A model generated the notes under the pieces. That model saw only the letters and a program-made list of their open reading frames with translations. It was not told the DNA's origin and searched no databases. From positions 1,832,501 to 1,896,500 of the forward strand of contig NW_027043820.1 of assembly GCF_037102585.1 (NCBI RefSeq): a stretch of 64,000 bases of DNA, in the 5' to 3' direction. Positions 19,716 through 29,987 of the stretch are shown piece by piece (within the stretch, counting starts at the first letter, position 1; each line of letters starts with the position of its first letter). This stretch comes from Saccharomycopsis crataegensis. Its lineage: Eukaryota; Ascomycota; Saccharomycetes; Ascoideales; Saccharomycopsidaceae. Both the position numbers and the translations under genes were made by a program.

Positions 19716-21137
19716 TTACACAACCATATCGTTTAAACCCAAAGATTCGTTTTCTTCATCAGTTCTTTCATAGTCTTCACTAGCCATATTTGGATCAACG
19801 TCTGGAGCATAGACATTTTGGACATAACTAGCAGCAAGAGGATCTTCCATCATCAAAGTGAATGGGATTTTCCCATCGATGGCCTGCTGAAGTTTGGCGA
19901 AAAATGATTCCCAACTGGCCTTAGTCTTTGGATCCATAGAATCAGACGTCTGTGTGAAAACACGTTCGTTTAATTCATCATGAACTTGACGCAACAACCC
20001 TTCAAGAGTCGTGAATCTACCACCAAGGGTACCTGGAGTCAAATCCATGTTCAATTCTGGAACCACCAAGTGACAAGTTTCAGATTTGAGGATATCTCTC
20101 TTCAAATCTTCAGGATCGTCACACTTGAGCACCACTCTTTTACCCTTTTCTGGGATGGCGCCACCGGTCTTAACTTCGTTAGATTTGTAACCACAGTGAT
20201 CACAGACTGTACTCATAATGATAACATCTTTAAAATGTGGAATGTTAACGGTTTTCATATGGGTATCGCAAGGAGCATAACAGGTTGGGCATGTGGCCTT
20301 GAAAACTTGGACTTCGTTGGCAAAGTTTTCAATGTCGGTTGAGTCGGAAGCAAACCCGGTAGAAAGTGGTTGTTCAGTAGTGTTTTCTTCACGTTCTTTT
20401 TCGAGTCTCTTAATATCGGCGTATTTTCCTTCATCGATCAACCCAAGTTGAAGATTCTGTTCAGGAGTTCTGAAATATTCGACCTTGGACCACTTGTGGG
20501 AAGGCTCGCCTGGGACGTATTCGATCCAAGAATTTCCGGCTGGATCATCAACAACCACAGTCAAAGGTAAACATCCTTCGTCGCCGTTGATGCAACTTTT
20601 AACCTTCTTGATGTAAGCGTCGATTTTGTCATAGATCTCTGGTTGGATTTCTTTTCTCTTTTCTTGGTCAGATTCCAAATCTTCAATCATTTCTGTCAAC
20701 AACCCTTCGACGGTAATAAATTGACCCTTCTTTGGAGGGATTTCAGTTTCCAATTCCACAAAGTTACAATTGGCACTTTCGGATTTGACAACTTGTCTAT
20801 TAAAATCTTCCTTCTTTTCAATCTTCAAAATGTACTTGCTACCTTTATCTTGGATTTGTGCCGCGGATTGGATTTCAGAATTCTTGAATCCACAATGAGG
20901 ACATTCAAATGACATCAAGATTATTTCTTTGAAATATGGGATCTTGGTCAACAACATTCTAGTGACCCCGTTCTTGGAACAGTTCATACAATAGGATTGG
21001 ACTTCTTGAACTGGACGGCCTTCAACATCTTCGGCACCAGTCTTCATGACATCGGTGTTGGTTTCTTCACCAGTAAGAGCTTCGACTCTATCACCCACTG
21101 GAGCAAAGAACTTTTCGTTTTTCTCTTCGTTAGACAT
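19716..21137 (-). CDS. ZPR1: Zinc-finger protein ZPR1
   Basis: An essential conserved eukaryotic protein that binds translation elongation factor eEF1A and helps it fold. The 473-aa product shows the duplicated ZPR1 module. The first zinc finger has CMNC and CPHC (about residues 49-80), followed by an A/B domain. The second has CPTC and CDHC (about 287-318) and a repeat of the same downstream fold (TLEGLLRQVHDEL). Length and order match the family. It is divergent from RDH54, sharing a 274-bp promoter with T-tracts. Confidence 0.97.
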   Translation of the reverse strand: MSNEEKNEKFFAPVGDRVEALTGEETNTDVMKTGAEDVEGRPVQEVQSYCMNCSKNGVTRMLLTKIPYFKEIILMSFECPHCGFKNSEIQSAAQIQDKGSKYILKIEKKEDFNRQVVKSESANCNFVELETEIPPKKGQFITVEGLLTEMIEDLESDQEKRKEIQPEIYDKIDAYIKKVKSCINGDEGCLPLTVVVDDPAGNSWIEYVPGEPSHKWSKVEYFRTPEQNLQLGLIDEGKYADIKRLEKEREENTTEQPLSTGFASDSTDIENFANEVQVFKATCPTCYAPCDTHMKTVNIPHFKDVIIMSTVCDHCGYKSNEVKTGGAIPEKGKRVVLKCDDPEDLKRDILKSETCHLVVPELNMDLTPGTLGGRFTTLEGLLRQVHDELNERVFTQTSDSMDPKTKASWESFFAKLQQAIDGKIPFTLMMEDPLAASYVQNVYAPDVDPNMASEDYERTDEENESLGLNDMVV

Positions 21138-21411
21138 TTTTTTTTCTCTATCTATCTAGATCTCTAGAAATAAATATATTTATATATGTGATTATTAGAT
21201 GCAAAATCTATCATTGCTTAGAAATTTTTTTTTTTTCTTTCAAAATTTTTTTATAGTGCGAAGTGCGGCTAGTACATCCATCATCTTCGATAGATGCGAT
21301 GCTTTTCCAGAAACCTCCAGAACCTTCCATCAACAACAAGAACCTTCCATTGACTTATCACCACACCCAGACTAAGAAAAAGAATCCCATCTTTGCTGTT
21401 GATCTGCTACG

Positions 21412-24204
21412 ATGTTTCGCAATAATGGGAAGGCTAGTCTGGGAATTAACAAGCCTTTCAAGCCTCCCCGAATGGTGAGGCCTGGATCCAATGGCGCGTC
21501 ATCTTTGGGAATAACCAAACCATCAAGTCAAACAACCCCCAGCACCATATTGCAAAGAGATTCTAAGAAAATGACAAGTTCAACTGCCACAAGTTTCAAA
21601 AAACCGAGACTTATCAAACCGGAAACTAATCCATCAGCCGGACAAGATAATGTGAATCTTAACGTCGATACCAGCATGTCGCGGTATTTCATGGTGGTGT
21701 ACCGTAAAAAGACCATGAAGAAAAACAAGACGTGGAATGGCGATGGGGTGTTGATAGTGAAGCATTGTCATTTGAGTTTGAAGTATGATAAATCCGGCAT
21801 TGGGAAGAGCTACACTTCTCTCGCTAGTGCGATGAAGAAGAATATCAATCTCGAGGAGATTATTAGTATTGATCAATATGAAGTAGAAGTGGATTATGAA
21901 GTGGTGAAGCCACAGGAGTTGACACAATTACTTGGGAAATTGTCGTCTCTGACAAATCATAATCAATTAGTAACAGAAGATGATGCCATCAATGTTGTTG
22001 TTGCCGTTGCTCCTGCTCCGGAAATTACAACCAAATCAAGACCTTACAAAAGCGTGATGATGGCTAACGATAGGAAATCAAAGGAAGTTGGGCGAATTCA
22101 AACAAAAGGGTTGATCCATAACCGCCAATCTATGAGGAAGCCATTATTCACCATCCGCGAGGACTCTTTAGTTTTGGATAAAGTCCTCGAAGAACCAGAC
22201 AAAGTTATTGATGTTATTGTTGATCCACTACTTTGTAACCATTTACGACCCCATCAAAAACAAGGGGTGAAGTTTCTCTACAATTGTGTGATGGGGATCA
22301 CTGGTTCTGATATTAGTGGAGCTTTGCTCGCCGATGAGATGGGGCTTGGGAAGACCCTAATGACCATTACTTTGATATGGACCTTACTTCGTCAAAGTCC
22401 GTATTTGAGTCAAAGCGTGATTGCTAAGAAAGTGCTTGTAGTGGTTCCGGTGACTTTGATTGGTAATTGGAAAAAAGAGTTCAAAAAATGGTTGAACGTC
22501 AATCGTATTGCGGTGCTTACCCTTGGGTCTTCGAAGAATAATAATAATGAAATGATGAGTCTTCGAATGTTTGGCCAGACTAAAGTTCATCAGGTGCTAC
22601 TTATAGGGTACGAAAAACTTGTTACGGTTAAGGATGTCTTGGTGCAATCGCGGATCAAGTTTGATTTGCTTGTTTGTGATGAAGGGCATCGACTCAAAAG
22701 TGGATCGAGCAAAGCTATCCAGGTTTTAAAATCATTGAATATTAAAAGGAAAGTGTTATTATCCGGAACGCCGATTCAAAATGATCTCGAAGAATTTTAC
22801 ACGCTTATTGACTTCATCAACCCTGGAATCTTGGGGAGTTACCCAACGTTTCAGAAAGAGTACATGAAACCCATTTTACGATCCAGAGAGCCTAATTGCA
22901 CCAATCAAGAGATTCTTAGGATTGGACATGAGAAATCACAACAATTGATCTTGATCACCAAACCGTTTATTTTACGGCGAACCAACGAAATTCTCAATAA
23001 ATTTCTTCCGCCACGCCAAGATCTAGTGATATTTATCAAACCAACCTCTTACCAAACAAAAGTGTTTGGGAATATTATAAGATCTAAAAATTTTGAATGT
23101 TTCGAAGACAATGTCAGCGACGGGGTGGCTTCCAAAACCATGCAGGCTGAAAGTTTCGCCATGATCAACTTGTTTAAGAAAGTTTGCAATTCTCCTAGTT
23201 TGATCAAAGATGATAATATGTTTAATAAACTCATTAGTCGTGAGAGTAACTCCTGGTGGCAGGCGGCGTTGGTAACTGTAGCATCAACCAGTGGTAAGTT
23301 GTGGTTTCTCATGGAGTTGTTGAAAGAAATCTCTTTTACCACCCATGAGAAAGTGGTGGTGATTTCCAATTATACCAAGACACTTGATTTAATTGAGACG
23401 CTTATTCGAGGTTGCAATAATATGTCATTTTCTCGTCTTGATGGCTCGACGGCTGCTAATAAACGTGATGCAATAATCAATGGGTTCAATAATTCAAGCC
23501 ACGCCACAAACTTCATCTTCCTCCTTTCTGCGAAGTCTGGCGGAGCCGGGTTAAATCTTGTGGGAGCATCTCGACTTGTGCTTGTTGATAATGACTGGAA
23601 TCCCTCGATCGATCTTCAAGCAATGGCACGGATTCATCGTGATGGCCAAAAACGACCGTGCTACGTTTATCGGTTGATCACCACCGGGTGTATTGATGAG
23701 AAGATTTTCCAACGACAATTGATGAAAATCAGTTTGAGTGATAAGTTTTTGGATGATAAGAATAATTCGAAGGATGACATATTCGATTATCAAGATCTTA
23801 AAGAGTTATTCAAATTGGATTTGCAGACCCAGTGCAATACCCATGATTTAATCGAATGTCCTTGTGAAGGCACTGGGGAAGTGCTTTCCTTTGATGAGGA
23901 GGAGAAGGAGGGAGAAGAAGAAAAAGAAGAAAAAGAAATGGACTACTCACAGGATAAAGGGGAGAATTTAGGCTGGGTTTCGGCAAAATCCATGCGAAGT
24001 ATGCAAGAAAGTATGGAAGAGGATAGAATGATTGAAAAATCCCGGAAGATCAGAGGTTGCTTGAATGATTTCAGTCATTGTGATCCTAAATTCATCAAGA
24101 ATGGAGAATTAGAATCCACAGGGGATACTATTACCGATACAATTCTTAAAAATATCGATACCGCCAATAGAATATCTTACATTTTGACAAAAACCAGTTC
24201 ATAG
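21412..24204 (+). CDS. RDH54: Rad54-family DNA translocase RDH54/TID1
   Basis: A Swi2/Snf2 ATPase that moves on double-stranded DNA, aids Rad51/Dmc1 strand exchange and removes Rad51 from chromatin. The protein is 930 aa. The N-terminal 250 residues are basic with the repeat-like GINKPF / GITKPS motifs. The helicase core runs from about 275: DEMGLGKT (Walker A), CDEGHRLKS (motif II), LSGTPIQND (motif III), then LSAKSGGAGLNLV and ARIHRDGQKRPC (motifs V and VI). After it come LSDKFLDD, LKELFKLD and NTHDLIECPCEG, whose Cys-rich pattern is typical of Rdh54 rather than Rad54. A very acidic Glu/Lys run follows at about 828-845. The chosen ATG begins the conserved basic tail. Confidence 0.93.
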   Translation: MFRNNGKASLGINKPFKPPRMVRPGSNGASSLGITKPSSQTTPSTILQRDSKKMTSSTATSFKKPRLIKPETNPSAGQDNVNLNVDTSMSRYFMVVYRKKTMKKNKTWNGDGVLIVKHCHLSLKYDKSGIGKSYTSLASAMKKNINLEEIISIDQYEVEVDYEVVKPQELTQLLGKLSSLTNHNQLVTEDDAINVVVAVAPAPEITTKSRPYKSVMMANDRKSKEVGRIQTKGLIHNRQSMRKPLFTIREDSLVLDKVLEEPDKVIDVIVDPLLCNHLRPHQKQGVKFLYNCVMGITGSDISGALLADEMGLGKTLMTITLIWTLLRQSPYLSQSVIAKKVLVVVPVTLIGNWKKEFKKWLNVNRIAVLTLGSSKNNNNEMMSLRMFGQTKVHQVLLIGYEKLVTVKDVLVQSRIKFDLLVCDEGHRLKSGSSKAIQVLKSLNIKRKVLLSGTPIQNDLEEFYTLIDFINPGILGSYPTFQKEYMKPILRSREPNCTNQEILRIGHEKSQQLILITKPFILRRTNEILNKFLPPRQDLVIFIKPTSYQTKVFGNIIRSKNFECFEDNVSDGVASKTMQAESFAMINLFKKVCNSPSLIKDDNMFNKLISRESNSWWQAALVTVASTSGKLWFLMELLKEISFTTHEKVVVISNYTKTLDLIETLIRGCNNMSFSRLDGSTAANKRDAIINGFNNSSHATNFIFLLSAKSGGAGLNLVGASRLVLVDNDWNPSIDLQAMARIHRDGQKRPCYVYRLITTGCIDEKIFQRQLMKISLSDKFLDDKNNSKDDIFDYQDLKELFKLDLQTQCNTHDLIECPCEGTGEVLSFDEEEKEGEEEKEEKEMDYSQDKGENLGWVSAKSMRSMQESMEEDRMIEKSRKIRGCLNDFSHCDPKFIKNGELESTGDTITDTILKNIDTANRISYILTKTSS

Positions 24205-24352
24205 ATAAATAATCTTTGCTTTGATTTCTTTTTCGTCTTATTTTCTTTCTTTGCTTTCTATAGAATTTATTCTATTTATTCAATAATTCTTTTTTTTTTT
24301 TGCTTAATATTTTTTCTTATTTAAAGCTTGATTAATTTTAATATCTGGAACT

Positions 24353-25504
24353 TCATAACTTTGAACCTTTAGTCTTTGCGATATATTCATTGGCTAATTT
24401 AAGAACGCCAGCCGCAGTACCGAATGAAGATTGATACCCAGTACCACCGGCACCATAGTTGTGAATGATTTTCCCTTCACGTTCCAATCTTATCCCTCCT
24501 TCACGGGTTGGTCTATAAGCAACGTACACGGTGACAATGTCCAATTCAGGCTTGTTTTCCGGGAAAGCTTTACTATCCAACAATTCTGGGGCGTATTTCT
24601 TGGCTCTGGTCAAGATTCTTTGGGTCAATTTATCATCGATCTTGAAATCCATTTCGTCGATCTTTACCGGGTGATAGCACCCACCAATGATCGATCCACC
24701 TTCTTTACGGTTCATGATATAGAACGCTTCCCCTGGGACTTCACTTCCTGGGACCGGTTGGACAATCTTTTGGTTATAACAGGAATTGGAAACCACCACG
24801 ATGTGACCTTTCACCGGGTACATTTTGAGATCGTTGACCCCTCCAAGGAACCGGGCCCCCAATGCTGTGGCGTTAATGATCAAATCAGGGGTTTCTCCAG
24901 AATGATGGTACTTGTTGGCATCGTTGATATGATCGATACGGGCTCTTTTGATGGTACCCCCGAACTCAATAACTTTGGCATAAAGATACGCAAGGTAGTG
25001 TGGGGTGGTGATGGTGACCGATTTGTAACGATGACCTTTGACAAGGTCATCACTAGGGAACTTGAAGTTGCTGCGGTCGAGTTTTTGAAACCCTGGGACG
25101 TACAGTTCAAACCATGGCAATTTGTAGGCGGAAACGTAGTCCTTGTGGGCATAATGGTCGACTAACACCTCGTGGATCCCGGAAGTTGGTTCTTCTCGAG
25201 CGAGCTTGAGGAATTCGTAGTATCCTGGCTTATCGTACTCTTGGAAAGTGAATTCATCTGGACCGGAATGTGATGACCATTGGGCCCCGGCTTTAGAGGA
25301 GAGAAGTTCGAAATCACCGGGGATGTGTTTGGCAATGATGGAGACATCGTAGCCATTCTTGAGAAGAAGGAGCCCACTAGTGAGACCTGTGACTCCGGCA
25401 CTTTCGGATTGTTAGTTATGCTTTTTTATTTATTTCGTATCTAATTGAGCAATAACGGTTCATACTTACCCAACCACAACGACTTTTGGTTTCGATTCAG
25501 GCAT
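24353..25504 (-). CDS. DAO1: Peroxisomal D-amino-acid oxidase, one intron
   Basis: An FAD-dependent oxidase that deaminates D-amino acids with release of hydrogen peroxide. The coding sequence joins 25470-25504 and 24353-25400 and gives 360 aa, normal for the family. The intron 25401-25469 has GTAAGT, CTAAC and an AG 10 bases later. Splicing falls inside the FAD-binding glycine motif and restores VVVVGAGVTGLTSGLLLL, so the junction is certain. Later motifs include GAQWSSH, the region near ATALGARFLGG, VAYRPTREGGIRLE and NYGAGGTGYQSSFG. The C-terminus SKL is a canonical peroxisomal targeting signal. D-aspartate oxidase is a close alternative; substrate preference cannot be read from sequence. 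Confidence 0.93.
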
Positions 25505-25740
25505 TTTTTTTTTTAATTTTAGTTATTTTATATCAATTTTGGGATATGTTTGTGGAGAAATGAGTCAAACAATGAAAAAAAGACACCTTTTTTTTTTTTT
25601 TTTTTTACTTTTGATGTGCGGTATTTTACGATAAGAAGGATTTTGACATTTAATACGTGGATATGACATTTAAGTATGAATAGTATTATTATTATTATTA
25701 TTATACATCTAATATACACCGGATAGAAAATAAACAAAAA

Positions 25741-27648
25741 TTAAACCCCCATCCCGGTAGATAAATTGGGAAAGATCTTTTTGGCAATCCCTTGCAAAAG
25801 CGACTTCACCTTGGACCCTTCCTTCTTTTGGGTGGTGGTCGCCGGAGAACCCAAGGTTTCCATCAATTGCGAAGCCAGGATCGTAGTATTGGCAGTCTTG
25901 CCATTCCAGCAATATTCACTGAAGCATTTTTGACAAGTGTCACTTTGGGCAACCCCTTGCCTTTCTTGAGATCTTCTGATCACCGCACATCCGACACAGG
26001 TGGCCCAATCAGCTGCAGCAGCATCAGAAGTCAAGTTATTTCTGCTGGCGATTTCAAACCCATTGGTGATCATTGCCAATTTCTCTTGTTCAGTATAACT
26101 CATCTTCGTAGTCGACGTATTGGACCAATAACTATAAGGTCTATTAGCAACGTACACCACAAGCGGCGGGACGTGGCCGTGATCGTCAGAACCCACTAAC
26201 GACGTCAAATTCGAAGCGTCACAGCCAAAAAACGTTGGTTTGGAAGTAAGGCCGTTGGCTAAGAAAGTGGCTTGATCTGGAACGTATGGGAAAGTTCCCA
26301 ACACTCCAACATCGGAAAATTGTCGATCATAAGTGGCCGCCATAGCAGTACCATCGGGAAGCCCATTAAGGTTATTACCATTATCGAAGGCCATGATAAT
26401 ATCTACTTCACGAGCCGGCTGAATGAGAGGGGTGAAGGGAATGTTTTGACCATCTTCACCCCCATCAACAAGGAATAAAGAATCGGATTGCGAGATCAGG
26501 GAGCTGGTATTGTAATAATGGGTGTTAAAAAAAGGATTCGGGGAAATGATTGAGATATCATCATTGTCACTGCTGAGATTTTTGATGAAATTCACGAATT
26601 TCATCTTGAGGGATTTGATCAAATGAATTTCGGTATTCTCTAGCTTAGCAACCATCAAATTAAACAATGTCGAAGACGTTCCCATGATGAATCCCGCATT
26701 ATCATACCCTTGCACACACTGGCTGTTATCTCCTTTAACCACCCCATTGTCCAACTCGGTCCCCAAGTATTTGGTATCCACAAACGCATCAACGGTTGGA
26801 TCCCAGGACCCCATCTCAAACGCATTGAACTCGAAGTTTGTACTATTGCTGCTGACTAATTTCGTTCCCGGATATCTACCGTCAGAAACGGTGATGGGGA
26901 AAGGCATCTCTCCATTAACAAACACCAGTTTATCACGAAGAGATGACCAACAAACGTCGGCACCATAATCACCAGAAGATTCGAAAAATCCCCTAGCAAG
27001 AGATCTTGCCCATACATCGGTCAACGAAGTATTGAAACCAGCATTTTTTTTCGCTTCCACATCGAGAGAAATGTTACGGAACACCTCATAAGTTTTAATC
27101 GGGTGGAGACCTTCTGGGAGGAAAATAGAATTCTCAAGATCCCAAATATCATATTTATTATCAATAATATCTTGTACCGAAATCCAATCATTCATGGAAA
27201 GTGATCCGGTGAGCCAATTACCCCCACTGAGGCCTGAAATATAAGTGGTTGATTCGAGCAATCCCCCAAGTCCATGTTCAAATGCTCCCACGGTACGATT
27301 ATCAAGGGCAGAAAGTTCACCAGCTCCAGTTAACATGGCACGATAACCTCCCCCAGATAAGGCAATCCCAACATTTATATCGCTGGAATTATTTTGAAAC
27401 ACTCCGTTGATTTCTGCAGCGGTCAAATTGGTTTTAGTTTGAAGAAAAGCCTTCAAGTTTGGGGTAGTTATCGAATGTCTCTTTGCTAACCATGTTTTTT
27501 CATCATGGCTTAAGCCAGTACCTTGGCGGACAAGGGTTTTATTCGATGGACATGAAACATGGGTGGGAGAATATCCTCCTAGAACGTTGGTGGTGAACAG
27601 TAGTAACAGTAGTATGAGCACCTTAAGTAGCACAGATATATAAATCAT
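25741..27648 (-). CDS. PLB1: Secreted phospholipase B (lysophospholipase)
   Basis: Removes both acyl chains of glycerophospholipids at the cell surface or outside the cell. The protein is 635 aa. A signal peptide (about 1-24) is followed by the usual GYSPTHVSCP start of the mature enzyme. Active-site motifs are ALSGGGYRAMLTGAGE (oxyanion), GLSGGNWL (nucleophile serine) and SLFLVDGGEDGQNIPF (catalytic Asp). Conserved cysteines near the end include WATCVGCAVIRRSQ and CQKCFSEYCW. Many N-glycosylation sequons are present. The last 30 residues are basic and moderately hydrophobic without a clear GPI-anchor signal, so this copy may be soluble. Confidence 0.93.
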   Translation of the reverse strand: MIYISVLLKVLILLLLLFTTNVLGGYSPTHVSCPSNKTLVRQGTGLSHDEKTWLAKRHSITTPNLKAFLQTKTNLTAAEINGVFQNNSSDINVGIALSGGGYRAMLTGAGELSALDNRTVGAFEHGLGGLLESTTYISGLSGGNWLTGSLSMNDWISVQDIIDNKYDIWDLENSIFLPEGLHPIKTYEVFRNISLDVEAKKNAGFNTSLTDVWARSLARGFFESSGDYGADVCWSSLRDKLVFVNGEMPFPITVSDGRYPGTKLVSSNSTNFEFNAFEMGSWDPTVDAFVDTKYLGTELDNGVVKGDNSQCVQGYDNAGFIMGTSSTLFNLMVAKLENTEIHLIKSLKMKFVNFIKNLSSDNDDISIISPNPFFNTHYYNTSSLISQSDSLFLVDGGEDGQNIPFTPLIQPAREVDIIMAFDNGNNLNGLPDGTAMAATYDRQFSDVGVLGTFPYVPDQATFLANGLTSKPTFFGCDASNLTSLVGSDDHGHVPPLVVYVANRPYSYWSNTSTTKMSYTEQEKLAMITNGFEIASRNNLTSDAAAADWATCVGCAVIRRSQERQGVAQSDTCQKCFSEYCWNGKTANTTILASQLMETLGSPATTTQKKEGSKVKSLLQGIAKKIFPNLSTGMGV

Positions 27649-28196
27649 GATGGTGGTTATTGATTAAGACAAAACATGCTCTTTTTTTTTTTTCTTGCAA
27701 TGGCTAGAAAAACTTTTGGGAATATATTCGTACACTTATATTAGTGAAGGTGATAGGTTCCATGGTTAAGGATGATTGATGCATTTCTCAAGGCACAATT
27801 AAAGAAGCCGAACCAAAACTCGAAGAAATGGCACACAAAAAAAAAAAAAAAATAAATAAATAAGAAAAATAAGATGCTGCCTTAGTGTGGTGGAGAGTTG
27901 CAGTTGTTTATTTATTTAGTTGATCTGTCTTTTAGCATCTATGATGATACGGTCATTCTGCTGCACGGAATTGGGAGGCCATCAGGTAGTTTAAACATCG
28001 GATTATTTCTCTTCTCTTCCCACAAAGGCAAATATTTGAAAATAATGGAGTACTTATCATCAGTGACCTTCAGGTACATTATAATATTTTTTAATTATTT
28101 GAGATATATCTGAAAAACATCGGCCATGTTGTGATGAGACGAGAACAGATCGTTTTTGTTATATGTATATAAAAGATATATAGATTAACCAGACTC
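27649..28196. other. Spacer upstream of phospholipase B
   Basis: Promoter of the minus-strand phospholipase gene and 3' flank of ALG13. Poly-T at 27682-27692 and poly-A at 27836-27851 are the only obvious elements. No supportable ORF. Confidence 0.5.
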
Positions 28197-28820
28197 TCAA
28201 AAAAGTAGACCCAATTCTTCGGCTAGAATATTGTTCAAAACCCCATTTCTAGGAGCAGGAAACTCCTTAAATTTGATATCGTTAGATAGTATAGCTTTCA
28301 ATTTTTTGATTACCTGATCATAATTTGCCTCATCATTCATCGATTTGTCAAACTCCGCCCATTCCAACAATTCCAAATCTTTCAATGCTTTGGCGATCTC
28401 TGCTTGATGGTTATCCATCAACTGGTTATTCACCACCACTATTAACGGACGGTGGGCCCGCAATGAGTCCAAGATGGATCCGGTACCCGCGTGGGAGATA
28501 ACGTAGTCTGCCTTGAGAATGTCGTTGCTTAAAGCAGAATTAAACGCGTAGGTCTCCACCAGTAGCAGTTGTTTGAATGTGAAAAACTGGAGATTTGATT
28601 TTGCAGGGCAAGATTCGACAGAGTTGTTATTATTGTTGTTGTCGACTGGGGTGAGGTGTGAACTGGTGGAGATTATTGATTGATCAGGTCCATATTGTAC
28701 GATGAGGTGGGTGAAATTTTCCGTGACGAGGTATTCGAGGAATTGTTTGGACACTGCAAATTGGATCAAATCCTTAAATGTTTCGGTGGCCCCTGTAGTG
28801 ATAAGAATAGTTCTGGACAT
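28197..28820 (-). CDS. ALG13: UDP-GlcNAc transferase catalytic subunit ALG13
   Basis: Adds the second N-acetylglucosamine to dolichol-linked oligosaccharide on the cytosolic face of the ER. It is a soluble protein held there by the membrane partner Alg14. The product is 207 aa (S. cerevisiae 202), a single GT28 C-terminal domain. The N-terminus ILITTGATETFKDLIQFAV and the nucleotide-sugar motif ADYVISHAGTGSILDSL are clear, as is RPLIVVVNNQLMDNHQAEIA. A short Asn run near residue 63 is a local insertion. Alg14 is not in this window. Confidence 0.93.
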   Translation of the reverse strand: MSRTILITTGATETFKDLIQFAVSKQFLEYLVTENFTHLIVQYGPDQSIISTSSHLTPVDNNNNNNSVESCPAKSNLQFFTFKQLLLVETYAFNSALSNDILKADYVISHAGTGSILDSLRAHRPLIVVVNNQLMDNHQAEIAKALKDLELLEWAEFDKSMNDEANYDQVIKKLKAILSNDIKFKEFPAPRNGVLNNILAEELGLLF

Positions 28821-29087
28821 GGTTAATTAAAATATATTTACGATTTATCTCCAGTGTTGGTGATTGATTTATTTCTTTCTTACTGATTTTACTTTTTTTT
28901 TTCTGACAGCAAAAAAAGCCTTCTTATACAATAAAAAGATTACAACCATTCAAGAACTACAATTTACCATTCCTTTCTCTTTTTTTTTTTTTATATAAAA
29001 TAAAAACATACAAAGATTCATTTATTTTTAATACAATCAAATTCCTTCAAAAAAACACCATTCTTTTTATCATTATTTTTTATTTAT

Positions 29088-29726
29088 TCAATACCCAGCA
29101 GCACCTGGGGCATCGGCTTTCCCTTTCAACGACAACAACAATTCCTTAAACTTGGTCTTATCTCTGCCATTGTCAGTCGACCCCGATGTTTTCTTAAGGT
29201 CAATCAATTTGATACTTCTATCCCAAATGCTCAAATCGTTCTTGAAAAAATCGTCTCTTTTGGAAATGAACGCTGCTTCTTCGTCTTTGACCTGGTTGAT
29301 CTTCACTTCTTTCTTGGAATTGTAGTCTTCATAAAATTGATCGATCAATCCACGGGCCTCGGTGACAATTTCCTCGTGTCTGGCTGCGCTGATCTTGTCC
29401 TTTTCATCGATTTCCGACTCACGCTTGGCTCTCCACTTCTTTATTGGTTCTGATTCCTCACTGGCTTCATTGGCTACAAAAATGTCGCTATTGGAAGTAT
29501 CATCAGCACCGTATTCAACACTAGCAGCAGCAGCAGGTTCATTGACATCGGGGAACTGCGATTGGAACTGTGATATTTCGTCGTCGTCATTGTCACCTTC
29601 CAAGATCTTTTGATCATCTTCTGTGGCGAACTCGTCGCCAAGCGCCGCTTTTTCTCTGGAAAGAAAGTCGCCTTCTGGGTCGTCGTTTATGTCGAGGTTC
29701 TCGATTGGTGGGAATTTCTCAGCCAT
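29088..29726 (-). CDS. CLC1: Clathrin light chain
   Basis: Binds the clathrin heavy-chain hub and regulates coat assembly in Golgi and endocytic traffic. The protein is 212 aa (S. cerevisiae 233). The N-terminus is acidic and disordered (FPPIENLDINDDPEGDFLSREKAALGDEF). A central charged helix (about 95-160, PIKKWRAKRESEIDEKDKIS) is the heavy-chain-binding coiled coil. The C-terminus has DLSIWDRSIKLIDL and KFKELLLSLKGK, typical of fungal light chains. It is divergent from the patatin-like gene, sharing a 261-bp promoter with a TCACGTG site. Confidence 0.92.
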   Translation of the reverse strand: MAEKFPPIENLDINDDPEGDFLSREKAALGDEFATEDDQKILEGDNDDDEISQFQSQFPDVNEPAAAASVEYGADDTSNSDIFVANEASEESEPIKKWRAKRESEIDEKDKISAARHEEIVTEARGLIDQFYEDYNSKKEVKINQVKDEEAAFISKRDDFFKNDLSIWDRSIKLIDLKKTSGSTDNGRDKTKFKELLLSLKGKADAPGAAGY

Positions 29727-29839
29727 GGTGGATGTGTATCTAACTATATCTTGATAGTTGATTTGTTATTAACGGTGTCAATCGGGGTGAGTTGGGATTT
29801 TTGGGGGATTTTTTTGACACGGAGAGGAAAACCGTGCGG

Positions 29840-29846
29840 TCACGTG
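29840..29846. promoter_or_regulatory. TCACGTG motif between CLC1 and the patatin-like gene
   Basis: A Cbf1-type E-box core lies in the shared divergent promoter, about 115 bp from CLC1 and about 140 bp from the other start. Function is inferred from the motif only. Confidence 0.4.
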
Positions 29847-29936
29847 GAGGGCATAGCAATTTCTTTTATTCTTTCTGGCATACCATATCTATTATATTTT
29901 ATATTTTAACCATTATTATTTATATTGGTGGTAGAG

Positions 29937-29939
29937 ATC

Positions 29940-29972
<33 letters not shown>
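29937..29972 (+). repeat. CTAT tetranucleotide repeat in the 5' leader
   Basis: About eight CTAT units end 15 bp before the start codon of the patatin-like gene, so they probably lie in its 5' untranslated region. Confidence 0.9.
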
Positions 29973-29987
29973 TTAGCAATATTAAAT

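Noticed and set aside
24431-25165. 244-codon plus-strand frame opposite D-amino-acid oxidase
   Set aside because: A codon-bias shadow of the real gene; no motif and no spacer of its own.
25162-25401. Minus-strand frame starting MPESQVSL near the oxidase exon 2
   Set aside because: Wrong frame; the correct frame across the splice junction reads GAGVTGLTSG.
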